A stretch of DNA of 64,000 bases from assembly GCA_036346375.1 (NCBI GenBank), contig CM070501.1:51129326-51193325 (forward strand), given 5' to 3'. The notes beneath the pieces were generated by a model. The model searched no databases. It saw nothing but the letters and a program-made list of their open reading frames with translations, and was not told the DNA's origin. The translations under genes were made by a program, and so were the position numbers. Numbering within the stretch: position 1 is the stretch's first letter; each line of letters begins with the position of its first letter. The DNA comes from Guadua angustifolia (taxonomy: Eukaryota; Streptophyta; Magnoliopsida; Poales; Poaceae). This document shows positions 43,502 to 54,150 of the stretch, piece by piece.

Positions 43502-44562
43502 TTTATTATCAAAGTAGCACTCTGCACCATCTTTAACCATTCTTTTCACTTCACACCACCTCTTCTTATTATTTCTTTCATTTTACACCAGGGCAATACC
43601 TCATTCTCCTCCATCTCCACTGCATCAAGGCGAGCCGTTATCGTCGGCTCGCCACGGGTCAACTCTGACTAAGCCAATGACACTACTAACTTCACCACGA
43701 CGCAATGATCATGCATCCTCAAATTCCCCACTGTCAATGGAGTGCGCCACCTCCTCAGTCATCGACACCCTTGCTTCGGATCATCATCAAGAACGTTGCA
43801 CCGCCATTCCTATTACACATGCATATTGTGCAACCGCCTTCGATGATGTCACACCTAAGCGACATTGAAAATCTCGATAGGAGACTAGTTTGGACTTTGG
43901 GATGGATTAGAATGAATTCATTGCTTATCTAGCCCTATGAACCTTTTTTTTTTGCAAATCTAGTTGTCTCATGCATGCATTTGCAAATTTGGACCCCTCC
44001 CTTGTCGCACTCGGCGAGCGTGGGAGCAGCATGGGCCACCGCGGCATGAGAGCTTCCGCCTTCCCAGATTGCGGCAGCGGTGCTCACCCGTGCGCTCCCA
44101 CAGTCGGCTACCTACTCATTGCCCTCATACGCTATTGCGACAGTCGGTAAGCTTCCGCTTTCTTCAGGTGCGGTTTGGGACGCATGTTACATGCCGCGTT
44201 TTCCGTGGTGGAGGAAGGGGCTAAATTTGCAAATTCATGTGAGGGAGCTAGATTTTACCAAAAAAAATGAGGTTGAGGGCTAGATAAGCAATGTGTTCTT
44301 TGGAGGTGTGTAGCAGCGAGTCTGATGGCCCTCGCCAATGAATTAGGCGACACGACAGATGAGAATCATGTGGAGACGAGAACCCTAGTGCAACTTATAA
44401 CTCATTGTAAATTTACCTGATGTAAAGTGATAGTATGTGCAAATTCATGGTATTGCCTTGATGCAAAGTGAAAGAGACGAGAAGAATATGTGGTGTAAAG
44501 TGAAAAGAATAGCTAAAGGTGATGTAAAGTGCCATAAAATATGTCGCAAAGTGAAATGTACT
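43502..44562. mobile_element. Long-TIR element with GC-rich interior (Pack-MULE-like)
   Basis: The arms at about 43,525-43,605 and 44,440-44,535 are inverted copies sharing (A/G)GCTATTCTTTTCACTT-like, CACTT(C/T)ACACCAC and CA(A/C)GGCAATACC. The interior (about 43,610-44,340) is much richer in GC than the arms and has open but unrecognised frames. Long arms around foreign-looking DNA is the pattern of a Pack-MULE carrying captured host sequence. No clean 9-bp duplication was found. Confidence 0.6.
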
Positions 44563-44747
44563 CTTAATTTTATTCTAACAACTTAAAGTGATCATGAGTC
44601 ATAAACTTGAACAACTTATTTCAGAAAATTACCGAGTACATCTTACTCTGCTCGTTTACTCGTGGAAATTATCTTACTACATATTTGGTGTCATGAATCC
44701 ATAAATAATTACATCGCTTACGAAGAAAACTTCATGTGTTGCAACAT

Positions 44748-44982
44748 TTAGGGAATGTTTGTTTTTATTTTGAATTCTCTAAAAATTGATTATGGATTAT
44801 GGTGGTAGAGAAGATGATCTTTCAAAAATTGAAATCTAAAAGCACATATAAAATGAATTATGGATTCTAGTGTATATGAGTGAGGTGGATTATGAAAATT
44901 AATTCTTATAATCAGATTGTTTATTTTTTATTTTACTTTTGAGGCTAGAATCTAGAATTAAAACAGAAATAACATGCCCTTA
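44748..44982. mobile_element. Tourist-like MITE, intact copy
   Basis: The element is 44,751-44,979 (229 bp) with TTA on both sides. The ends are GGGAATGTTTGTTTTTA and, reverse-complemented, GGGCATGTTATTTCTG. It is the same family as the copies at 14.8 kb and 17.7/22.6 kb and provides the uninterrupted version of the site used by the copia element. Confidence 0.85.
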
Positions 44983-46310
44983 GGATCAAAAGCAGAAATA
45001 TGCATAAAGCTGGAAGGTGCGTCCGGAAGGAGCGCGCACAATGTTCATTTAGGGCTTGTTTGGTAGAGCTCCCTCTGATTCTGATTCTCTGTTAGAAGTG
45101 ATTCTGTCGCTGAAAGTGATTCTCTAACGAATCCATAGGATAAACTCTATGAAGAAACCGACTCTTTGTTGGGGTGCATCGGGAAGGAGCTAGTTCATTT
45201 GGAGCAGGAATCACCTTGGGAGCGATTATTCATTGGCGAATATTCATTCCTCCTGAAGCGAGCTCGACCTTATACCTAACGGATACAGTGGTATTGACTT
45301 ATTAAATGTTTTTCTTTTCATTCTTTGACCTATTTAATTGATGCGATGGGCATGAGCATACGGACTTCGCTACAGTAGTAGGATGAAAACAAACGATACG
45401 GATGGATGGATGATACTTTATCTATTTATTTGTTTTATTTTTTCTCATATACGGATGTAAATACGTATAACTTGGATATAAATATGAATATAAATAATAT
45501 CAAATACAAATAAGGAGAGAATACAAATCAAAACGAATACGACCACGAATATTTATCGAACATGAAAACCCTTTAAATTATACTCACAAAATAAATAAAA
45601 AACATAACTAGTTTATTTGGTCCAAATATTTATAAAGAATATGTAATGATACAAGATTTGCATTCTTTGTTTAATTATATTTAAAATAATAAATAATGTA
45701 TTTAGGAGTTTTTATACATTTTAGCTACTTATTTAAAATATTTTGAACGAGTTTGGATCACATATTTTGCTAGTTTATATATAAAATCAGCACATACCTA
45801 CAACCAAACTATCATCAAAAAGAGAAACTCTAATTTGAATTTTAGTTCAAACTTGTTTGAACTAGTTATTAAATTGGTTAAACTCAGTATCCTAAAAATT
45901 TCAAAAAATTTTGTATGAAAATACATAGAGAAAATATCCTTTTTAGATCATGGTGCCCTAGGTAATTATAGTGTGTATATATATGCGCGCACACACACAT
46001 ATATATATATATATGTACTATTCTATAGCTGTGTGTAGAATAGTCTATTGTACGTCCGAACCAGTTAACCCAGTCCAACCGAGTCATGCATCCTAGTAAT
46101 CACCGTAATGGTCTCAGTTGAATAGGTCCATCAATACGTGGTCAAACCAACTAATAAATGCAATTCTAGTTTATACATGAATCTTTTCTTTTTCATTTTA
46201 GCCATAACTTTTTATTGACAGCTCCAATTCACAAATGGTTTTCACCAGTAGCTTACTAACGATGAGTGCAACAGAATGATATAAGTCTCGCCAATAAACA
46301 GTCATTTTGT
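44983..46310. other. Intergenic, AT-rich
   Basis: GGGCTTGTTTGGTAGAGCTCC near 45,057 looks like one end of a Tourist-type element, but the matching end is not found. A TA/CA microsatellite lies at about 45,970-46,016. No gene is seen. Confidence 0.45.
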
Positions 46311-47565
46311 TGTTCGATTATAGATTTTACTATCTATATGGAAAGATTTTATTATCCAAATGCATAGATTTTACTATCATACAGAGGTTCAGCAACATGT
46401 ATATTCTGTTTAGTATTAAAAGCTTATAGTATATGGATGGTAAAATCTATATAGCCTGTGTAGTCTATGTAACCTCTTGCTGTTCTTGTATGGATCATCC
46501 GCGGCAGCTTGCTCTGAAGGCATCGTGTTTGCAGTGGTAGCAACCGGCGGCGCTGTAGCTTCAATGGCAGTTTGTGCTCACAGCAGGACCAGGAACCACA
46601 CCGTCAATAATCCCAGTCCTAATGCTGTTCACCATTGTCGCCGACAAGAGTACGACGTAGATGAGCAAGACCAGCCTATTGTTCCAGCATCTACTGCCAA
46701 CACCGCCCATTGTGCTAGTATATATTGTAAGATTTTAGATTTTACTATTTGTATAAATAGATTATACTATCATGCAGAGAGTTCAGTAGCCTGTGTAGTC
46801 TGTGTTTACTGTCAAACGAACATCATTTTATTATTGTATGATAGCAAAGTCTATATATATGGATATTAAAATCTTTAGTAAAATGAGGATGCTTCGCCCC
46901 TGACTACATACGGATGTCCGCTTGTACCCTTAAAAATATATAAACCAAAGCTGTGATTCAGTGGTGTAGCTAACTAGCGCTCTCTCTAAAAAACTAGTAG
47001 CATTGATCGTGTAGCACCATGCACCATGACCAAGCTGTTGGATAGAGCGAGGTTGTCATGCATCTTCTCGATCGATCGCAGAAATACGTGCCAGCATGCA
47101 ACTCATTAAGAGTAAACACAAAGCTTTCTTTCTTTCTTTCTTTTCTTAAAAGGAAGCTAATTTGATCACAATAAAAGAAAAGGGAAGCTAATCACGACGC
47201 ACACATATCTGTTGTGTCTAAACAATATCTTACTGGAACTACTTGTACTTCATATCAACCACAGAACGTAAAGTGCACCGATCGGTTCAAAGACGGCAAC
47301 TCGATCGGCGAACGTGTATATATAGAGAGAGAACGGCGTAAGATCGCAACTGCAGCGTCACTTTGGCAGGACGCGACGACGACCGATGATGAGCAGACGC
47401 GTCATGATTCGTAGGCAGCGAGAAGGTATTACTATCCATCTGTACATCTTACACCCATACCATGCTTTGATAGTAAAACTTACATATACAAATAGTAAAC
47501 TCTATATATTGTAAGGTTTACTACTGCACAGACTCTACAGCATGTGTAGTATGTGTGGTAGTAAA
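46310..47565. repeat. Three related repeats flanking two GC-richer islands
   Basis: Segments at about 46,317-46,475, 46,725-46,885 and 47,455-47,570 share TAGATTTTACTAT, CAGAG(G/A)(T/G)TTCAG and AGCCTGTGTAGTCTGTGT-like blocks, with TAGATTTTACTATC and GGTAAAATCTA as inverted ends in the first. Between them lie GC-richer islands at about 46,490-46,720 and 47,220-47,415. The first reads openly as SSAAACSEGIVFAVVATGG with basic sequence after it, like a short membrane anchor. I do not recognise it. The islands could be worn exons or captured DNA. Confidence 0.45.
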
Positions 47566-47788
47566 ATATTACAACGCATTAAGTAATTCAATGTTTATTT
47601 GGTCATAAAATTTGTTCCTCTTGTCATCAGCAAACTACTGGCGAAAACCGCTCATGAATCGGAGTTGCCAATAAAAAGCTTCAGCTAAAACAAAAAAATA
47701 AAGATTCATGTATAAACAAAGAAAAGCACATTGTTTGAGGAATAGTACTACAAGGAGCACAACAACTAGGTCTTGTTTCCCAATCGAT

Positions 47789-47886
47789 TATTTGTGGCAT
47801 GTTGATGGGTCATCACTATCAAAGTTATCTTTCTTTTTCTGTGGCGTGTTGATGGATCATCACTATCGAAGTTACCTTTATTTTTC
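47789..47886. repeat. Tandem 50-bp duplication
   Basis: Two copies of a unit with TGTGGC(A/G)TGTTGATGG(G/A)T, then CATCACTATC(A/G)AAGTTA, lie directly next to each other. They differ at a few positions. Confidence 0.75.
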
Positions 47887-49679
47887 CAGTGCAACTTATT
47901 TATTAGTGCTTAATCCTGTATGGCTCAATAAGTGTAAATTATGACTATAAGGTCTTAGTGGTTTTCTCTTTAATAAATCGGTACTTTATTAGCTATTTGT
48001 TGTGTATAGAATGATATTTCATCGATGTTCTTATCGTATACACTAGCGTGATCTCAAACTACTACAACATATCTAGAGAGTTCAAATTTACATATAGTTC
48101 CGAATATGCACCATGAACTTCACTGCAGAGTTATGTGGTGAAGAATTTGGGTATGTTTGTTGCGTTTCTTTGTATGATGAAAGTGGAGGTTTCTTGGTCA
48201 GCCCTGTACGTCTCAGAGTTTGATAATGCCATGTCGAAGTGATAAAGTGCACCAGCTGGCAAAGCATGAGGTACGTGAGCCTGACGAACTACTATTTGCC
48301 AATGAAGGTTGCTTGCTTGGTCTCCAGTATCACTTGAAATCAAGTGAAATTGGAGCTGCAGTCCTGCCCCCAGAAAATTCAATAAATCAGTGTCATCTAG
48401 ATTGTCAACAACCTTGGATGGATGTTCTTTAGTTTGGTGCTGTTTTGGAGGCTTTTTTTTTCTTCCTTTGTAACGTAAACTCAGAAATGCAGTACCTTTG
48501 ATGAAAACTTCGTATTATTATATCCATCCTTCCAGATATGCTGATGTGCATATAATACAACATTTACATATTGTTCTAGCTGCCTTTTGAAGTGCTAGTT
48601 CACACATATTGTAGGCTCGTAGGGCATTTCGCTGATTGACAATCCATGGTCGTGATCGAGATTAGGCGACAAGAGAACTTAATCTGTTGGCAAAAATCTT
48701 TGACATGTAAAATAAGGCTGATCTTTCTAATAGAACAGCCATTCAATTCCATGTTAAAGAGCTGGGCCTAGGGAGAGGTAGAGCAATCCATTGGGGAATA
48801 AATTACAATGGTTAGTATCCTAATCTGACTAGTATACAATTGAGCCGTTCCTCGATTGCACAGTTGGGCCAAGTTAGCTCGAGAAAGCTGTCAAGTCATG
48901 TATCACGGTTGTATCATGGATGTCTTGTGTGTATATCATGACAGTGCTTCTCCAACTAATTAAACGTCATCCAATGAAGTTCACTTGCAAGGGAACACGA
49001 AGCCCCATGCTTGCAAGTTGCAGCTCTCAAAACAATTCTTCAGTAGTACCAGTACTCACTATCTCATAAGATCAGCCATTATAAAGGCTGGGAAATCTAC
49101 CCATTACGCTCGCCTCATTTTTTTTTTGAAACTATGAAAGGTTTTGGAATGACACAATATGATTATATGAAAATGTTCTTACTGTAATACAGGCAGACAA
49201 CCTGATCTTTAGTTTCTCGCAGTTTTCGATTGATAATGGGAAAGTTACAATACAAAATCTGTGTTGTCATGATTCTATGCCTAAATTCCACATTCATTAT
49301 TGTTCTGTTGCGTACCATCCAGCATGATGGCAGTAGGTCTAGTAGTATTTTCAGTATTGGTTTTGGGCCCATGTATATATGTTGCTTCCGTGCAGGTGTG
49401 AAGTAATCTCCTCCCTTTATCTGCAGAAACTACTTCAGTTCACAAGTAACTTGCTAAGTTCTGCTTCAAAAAAAGTATGCATTTTTCTTTAAGAAAGAGA
49501 GAAGAAAAGAGTATGGAACCATTTTCTGACACACACTATCAAGTTACCAACTCCCATGGCCCAGAATATATTTGTTACAAGAAAATATAACCATGTATTT
49601 GTGATAAAAACTACACCTATTTTACTACAATCTTGAACTAAAATCAATACCACTACAACACAAGTTGCTCTTTTTTTTA
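47887..49679. other. Intergenic; no gene recognised
   Basis: A minus-strand frame at 48,131-48,382 reads RQAHVPHALPAGALYHFDMA; it looks protein-like but I cannot assign it, and no flanking exons were found. The rest is AT-rich without clear repeat ends. Confidence 0.4.
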
Positions 49680-50166
49680 ATAAGTCCACTTTACACCCTC
49701 AACTAAAAATTGGGTATTTAGCACCACAAACTTACAAAACCAGGTTAATTTATATCTTAAGGCGGTTTTGAAGAGCAGTTTTACTGATAAGGATCCAACT
49801 TAGGGTGATTTTTGTGATTTTTGCTATGTTGATAGCCATGTCATCGATTTTTGCTGATGTAGAAAAAGAGGTTACAAGAAATAGAGAATATATATGCAAA
49901 GAAAAGGAGCGAGAAAGAGGTTGATGATATTATTATCAATACTCTTGAATTGGATCCTTATTACCAAAACTCAATGACAAAGCTGCCAATATGCGAAAAC
50001 CATCTTGAGTAGGATTCAAATCATCAAAATCGTTCTAAAAAACTACCTTATGGTGTAAATTGACTCGGTTTTGTAAGTTTAGAGGATTAAATATCCGCTT
50101 TTATAGTTGAGGGTATTAATTAACTGGACTTTTGAAAAGTTAAGGATGTAAAATGAACTTATTTCT
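49680..50166. mobile_element. MITE with about 95-bp imperfect inverted arms
   Basis: The left end is AATAAGTCCACTTTACACCC and the right end, reverse-complemented, AATAAGTTCATTTTACATCC. The arms continue through AAACTTACAAAACC(A/G)(G/A)GT, with roughly three-quarters identity and indels. The interior is AT-rich and non-coding. The arm length suggests a Mutator-like MITE, but no target duplication could be fixed. Confidence 0.78.
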
Positions 50167-50514
50167 TTCTTTTTCTTTGGTTCCGTGCTGACCCTTTATT
50201 AGAAGAGAAGATACGCAAGTAGGAGACTTGGAGTAGCGGTGCGTGCAACCCACGTCCTTGCTACAAGCCTACAACTGTATCGATGGACCAACCACCTCCA
50301 TCCCAGTCTTCATCAAGTCTCCTCCATCAACTACAAGAAGCAAACAACGAGTACTGCCAGTACGAGACAGAGATCATTGATTTCCCTCTTGTTGAGTTCG
50401 TCTCATTTTGTTCCACCGCAACGCGGCATTGTCCGAGCAGATCATTAAGGTTGCGGGCTTGGGAGATCGAGGCCAAGAGAGAAGAGAGGCAGGGAGATCG
50501 AGGTGTGTTTGACG

Positions 50515-52116
50515 ATGGACATCGCCGGCGAGGAGGAGGAGGTGGTGGTGGAGGTCGGCGGTGAGCAGCCGCAAATGGAAATCGGGTGGCCCACCGACGT
50601 CCGGCACGTCGCGCACGTCACCTTCGACAGGTTCCACGGCTTCCGAGGCCTCCCCGTCGAGCTCGAGCCCGAGGTCGCCGGCAAGGCGCCCAGTGCAAGG
50701 TACGTACGTCTCCGATCTTCTCTCTCTCTCTCTTTCCCTCATTGGATCTCCTTTCATGTCACTCCATGGCACGTTCTTGCATGCAACTCGATCTTTCAGT
50801 TAGTTGTTCCTGCCTTCTTGTTTGCATGCGCCATGTTCTTGCACGTCCTTGCACCATTGACATCGTTCCCAAAACAAAAGGAAGTCACTTGCTCCTTGCA
50901 CCTAGAACAGAATTAAATTCCCTTCTGGAGTAAGTTGTTACTCCAAATAATGCAAATCAACGGCAGATTTTTTTTCCCCGTTGCTTTCTGGAATGCTGCC
51001 TGTCATCATCTCGATCGTGCAGCAAGACGGTGTTCGGCGTTTCGACGGAATCCATGCAGTGCTCCTACGATTCCAGAGGAAACAGCATCCCAACAATCCT
51101 CCTGTTGATGCAGCAGCGCCTCTACGAACAGGGCGGCCTCAAGGTGTACATATATACTGTAAATGTGACATTTTCTACCCTTGAAGAATTACACACTGTT
51201 AGTGTTGTTTGATGATCAAGCTCTGCATTTTTGTTGCTATGGTTGCCCATAGGTTGAAGGCATTTTCAGAATTGCCGCAGAGGATAGCCAAGAGCAGTAC
51301 GTGAGGGACCAGCTCAACAATTGCGGAATCGTACCAGACGGTATTGATGTTCATTGCCTTGCAGGCTTGATCAAGGTAAAATCAATTCGAAACACCTCTC
51401 CTCTAATTTGCAAGCTGCAAGAACAACAGAGGCAGCATATATGCATGCATGCGTGTGTTGTTTTGGTTAGGAAATTAAATCGGAAGATACGTTTGCATGC
51501 AGGCTTGGTTTAGAGAGCTCCCCGGAGGGATGATGGACTCGCTGCCGGCGGAAGAGGTGATGCAGTGCCAGTCGGAGGAGGACTGCGCCCAGCTCTGCAC
51601 CAAGCTGCCGGCGGCGAAGGCGGCCTTGCTTGACTGGGCGGTCAATCTCATGGCCGACGTCGCGCAGGAAGAGAAGAGCAACAAGATGGGCACGCGAAAC
51701 GTCGCCATGGTCTTTGCTCCAAACATGACGCAGGTAATTAATTCGACTGAATAAGTTGGGTGCTCCGAAGATTCTCAACAACAAAAAATGCTCAGTTCTC
51801 TGAAAAGAAAGAAAGAAAAATTAAGTTGTGATCTTGCTGCAATTGATGTTGCTAATTAAATCGATTGAAGGCAGTAGACCCCTTGACAGCACTCAAGTAC
51901 GCGGTGCAAGTGATGAACTTCCTCAACATGCTGATCGAGAGAGCGCTGAAACAGAGCAGCAGCAGCAGCAGCAGTCCTCAAAGGAACAATCTGAAGGCGC
52001 TGTGCTCCAGCTCCATGCTCCAGGAACAAACTCAGACTGACGATCCAGTTGCTCGAACCAGGGTCGATCAAAAGATACTGGCCAACGTTACCGGACGTGG
52101 AACTAAGACGATGTAG
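50515..52116 (+). CDS. Rop GTPase-activating protein (CRIB + RhoGAP)
   Basis: It accelerates GTP hydrolysis by plant Rop/Rac GTPases at the plasma membrane. Five exons, 50,515-50,699, 51,023-51,143, 51,253-51,375, 51,503-51,733 and 51,871-52,116, give 301 residues in one frame. After an acidic N-terminus, residues 22-45 form a CRIB motif (IGWPTDVRHVAHVTFDRF) that binds active Rop. The RhoGAP domain follows: FGVSTESMQCSYDSRGN, the arginine finger in EGIFRIAAE, AWFRELPGG, and NVAMVFAPNMTQAVDPLTAL. A poly-Ser run encoded by an AGC repeat lies near residue 245. It is at the short end of the RopGAP family, but no domain is cut. Exon 5 uses a GAAG acceptor at 51,870. Confidence 0.92.
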
Positions 52117-52660
52117 TGGTCTTATAATTAAGAAGATGTAGAATGTAAGCACAATTAATGCAGGTTTAAGCGGTGTGTCAGTGTGCGATCAGATCATGTT
52201 TTGGTTGTCTAGTTTCATGTACGTTACGTGCCAAACTGACTTGTATCTGACCGTAGGATCGTGCAAATCAGCGGCCTGCGTTTTTCTTTCTTTGGAATAT
52301 TTGTACCCGATGGTTAATTTGATTGACGTTTGAGGTATTTGTGATTGCCTTTCTTCAAAAAAGATATTTGTGGCTGCATTCTTCTTTGCACGATTTCATT
52401 CATTGGCTATGTATGTGTTTTTTTTTCAAACACAATAATCGCTGGAAATCAAATTCGAGTGTCATAATCTCCATCGTCTAATCCAAATATTTCGTACAGT
52501 TGCACACGTAGAGGTCTTGAGTTAGGCAACTCTGCTATAAAAAAAGGGGAAAAGAGAGAGAGAGAGAGAAAGAAGTCTTGGGCTAGCCTAGCATGGCCCA
52601 GTAGAAGTAATTATAGGCAATATATGGGCCGCATCATACCCTGAATTAAAGCTTGCAGAC
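52117..52660. other. RopGAP 3' flank
   Basis: Presumed 3' UTR and intergenic DNA. A GA microsatellite lies near 52,555-52,575. Nothing else is seen. Confidence 0.5.
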
Positions 52661-52679
52661 TTCACGCAAGGGGAGGCTA

Positions 52680-53375
52680 TCCATGTGTCTTCCTTGGCAA
52701 ATTTGCAAAAAACCACCTGTGTTTCTTGGAATTACGGATAGGTCCCTGTAATTTACGAATAGGTCCTTCGCGATTTTTTGTGAGGGGAAGATTTTCTTTT
52801 CTAAATCGCATTTGGGTCCCTCGCGCGCCGTTTTACGGAAAAAACCTTCCGTTAAATTCAAATCGCGAACAAGCCCTTTTCTAATTTTTCAGGATAGCGG
52901 ATAGGTCCAAAAACGTAGCATTTAGGTCCTTACTCTTTACGTTTAGGTCCTTTCTCCGTTTTCTCGGAAAAAAGTTTTCGTCACCGAAAAATATGTTCAC
53001 TCTATCTCTAGACTTTTTCCCCCGCGGTTTTCAAATTTCGGTCTCAATATTTCCCAAATAATTGTCGAAAGAGGTATTTCTACGATTCTAGCTCTCTATT
53101 TTTTTCCCGTTACGCTCATTATTTCAACGATTTAAATAATAAAACGCCGATAAGCAAGAAAATATAAATTTATATGATATATGCTCGTATGAACGGTGAT
53201 ATCGCTCAAAACTTTTGTCATCATCGATCTATTCAAAATGCGATCCGGTGATCACTGTAGACATGCTATCCTAATTGCTTGTATTGCATGACGTCTCACG
53301 ATATGTCTTTCCATGTCTTTCCAGTTAAATCTTATTAGCTACGGGCGCGGCGTGCCGCCGCGCTTCCTTATCTAG
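52680..53375 (+). mobile_element. Helitron, 3' end well defined
   Basis: A perfect 8-bp hairpin (GCGCGGCG, loop TGC, CGCCGCGC; 53,345-53,363) is followed by 8 bp and CTAG at 53,372-53,375, then host T: a classic Helitron 3' terminus. The body to the left contains repeated ATAGGTCC / TTAGGTCC motifs between about 52,735 and 52,970. No helicase is present, so it is non-autonomous. The left limit given is only an estimate; the 5' TC end was not found. Confidence 0.7.
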
Positions 53376-53582
53376 TGCCATCCTAATTCCACATAAGTAC
53401 AGGTGGTCATCGGAAAAAATACCATCCCTGTTTGTACTATCAAAGTAAAGGGAAAAAAATACCAAGGGGAAGATGAGTAAAATCCAAGGGGGATTCCGCA
53501 AAACGTCGTCCGTCCAGAAAAACCCTTTTGTCCCTTTATCTCTTTTTTTTGAAAGGCAGAGAACTGCGATTATATTAGATAG

Positions 53583-54150
53583 GAAGAAAAAAAAATGGTC
53601 ACAATGGTGCAACAGACTGCACCATTGAAAAAGTGTTACAAGCTTACAACCACTTCATACTGAAAAATACGAAAAAAAATACGAAAAAATACAACAATGT
53701 CAACGCTGGACGAGTTTTTCAAATCTTTGCTCCGCGAAGATCCGGTTTTGTACCTCGTCCTTGATGGATGGAGGATCATGTCTCGTGGTTTACATGTGTC
53801 TCTGAAAACTCTATTGTTTCGCTCCCTCCACCATTGCCAGCAAGTTAGAATAATGAGAGTATTGACCCCTTCCGGACCTACCTTGCCGATTGAGCTGATG
53901 CAGGGTCCGATTTTCAGTTGGCGGCGGTTCCCATCGATTCGGGAGGAGGATGGCGTTCGACTCCACCGGCGATGTCGGCCCATAGAAGCTTAGCTTGGGG
54001 CAATCAACAAAGAGGTGAAAGATGTTTCTAGGTTTGTAACACATCCGCGAAATATTGGTTTGGCCACTCCCGTCGTTGCAATCGCTGCGCAGTCCAAAGC
54101 CGATCTTGGAGTGCCAGCCAGAAGAAGACTTCTATCTAGGGTTTGTCCTC
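53583..54150 (-). pseudogene. LINE retrotransposon 3' fragment
   Basis: On the minus strand, pieces in shifting frames read RMCYKPRNIFHLFVDCPKLS (C...H...C zinc-binding region after reverse transcriptase) and CWQWWRERNNRVFRD, a hallmark of the C-terminus of plant L1-type ORF2 proteins. Upstream of these, FGLRSDCNDGSGQTN continues the zinc-binding part. The catalytic reverse transcriptase domain is absent. It is a 5'-truncated, frameshifted copy, usual for LINEs. Confidence 0.8.

Noticed and set aside
46477..46869. Membrane protein gene
   Set aside because: The open frame runs into a repeat, lacks a clear start, and its hydrophobic stretch alone is not enough.
48131..48382. Protein-like minus-strand frame
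   Set aside because: Reads like coding sequence but I could not name a family or find a second exon, so it is only mentioned within a gap entry.
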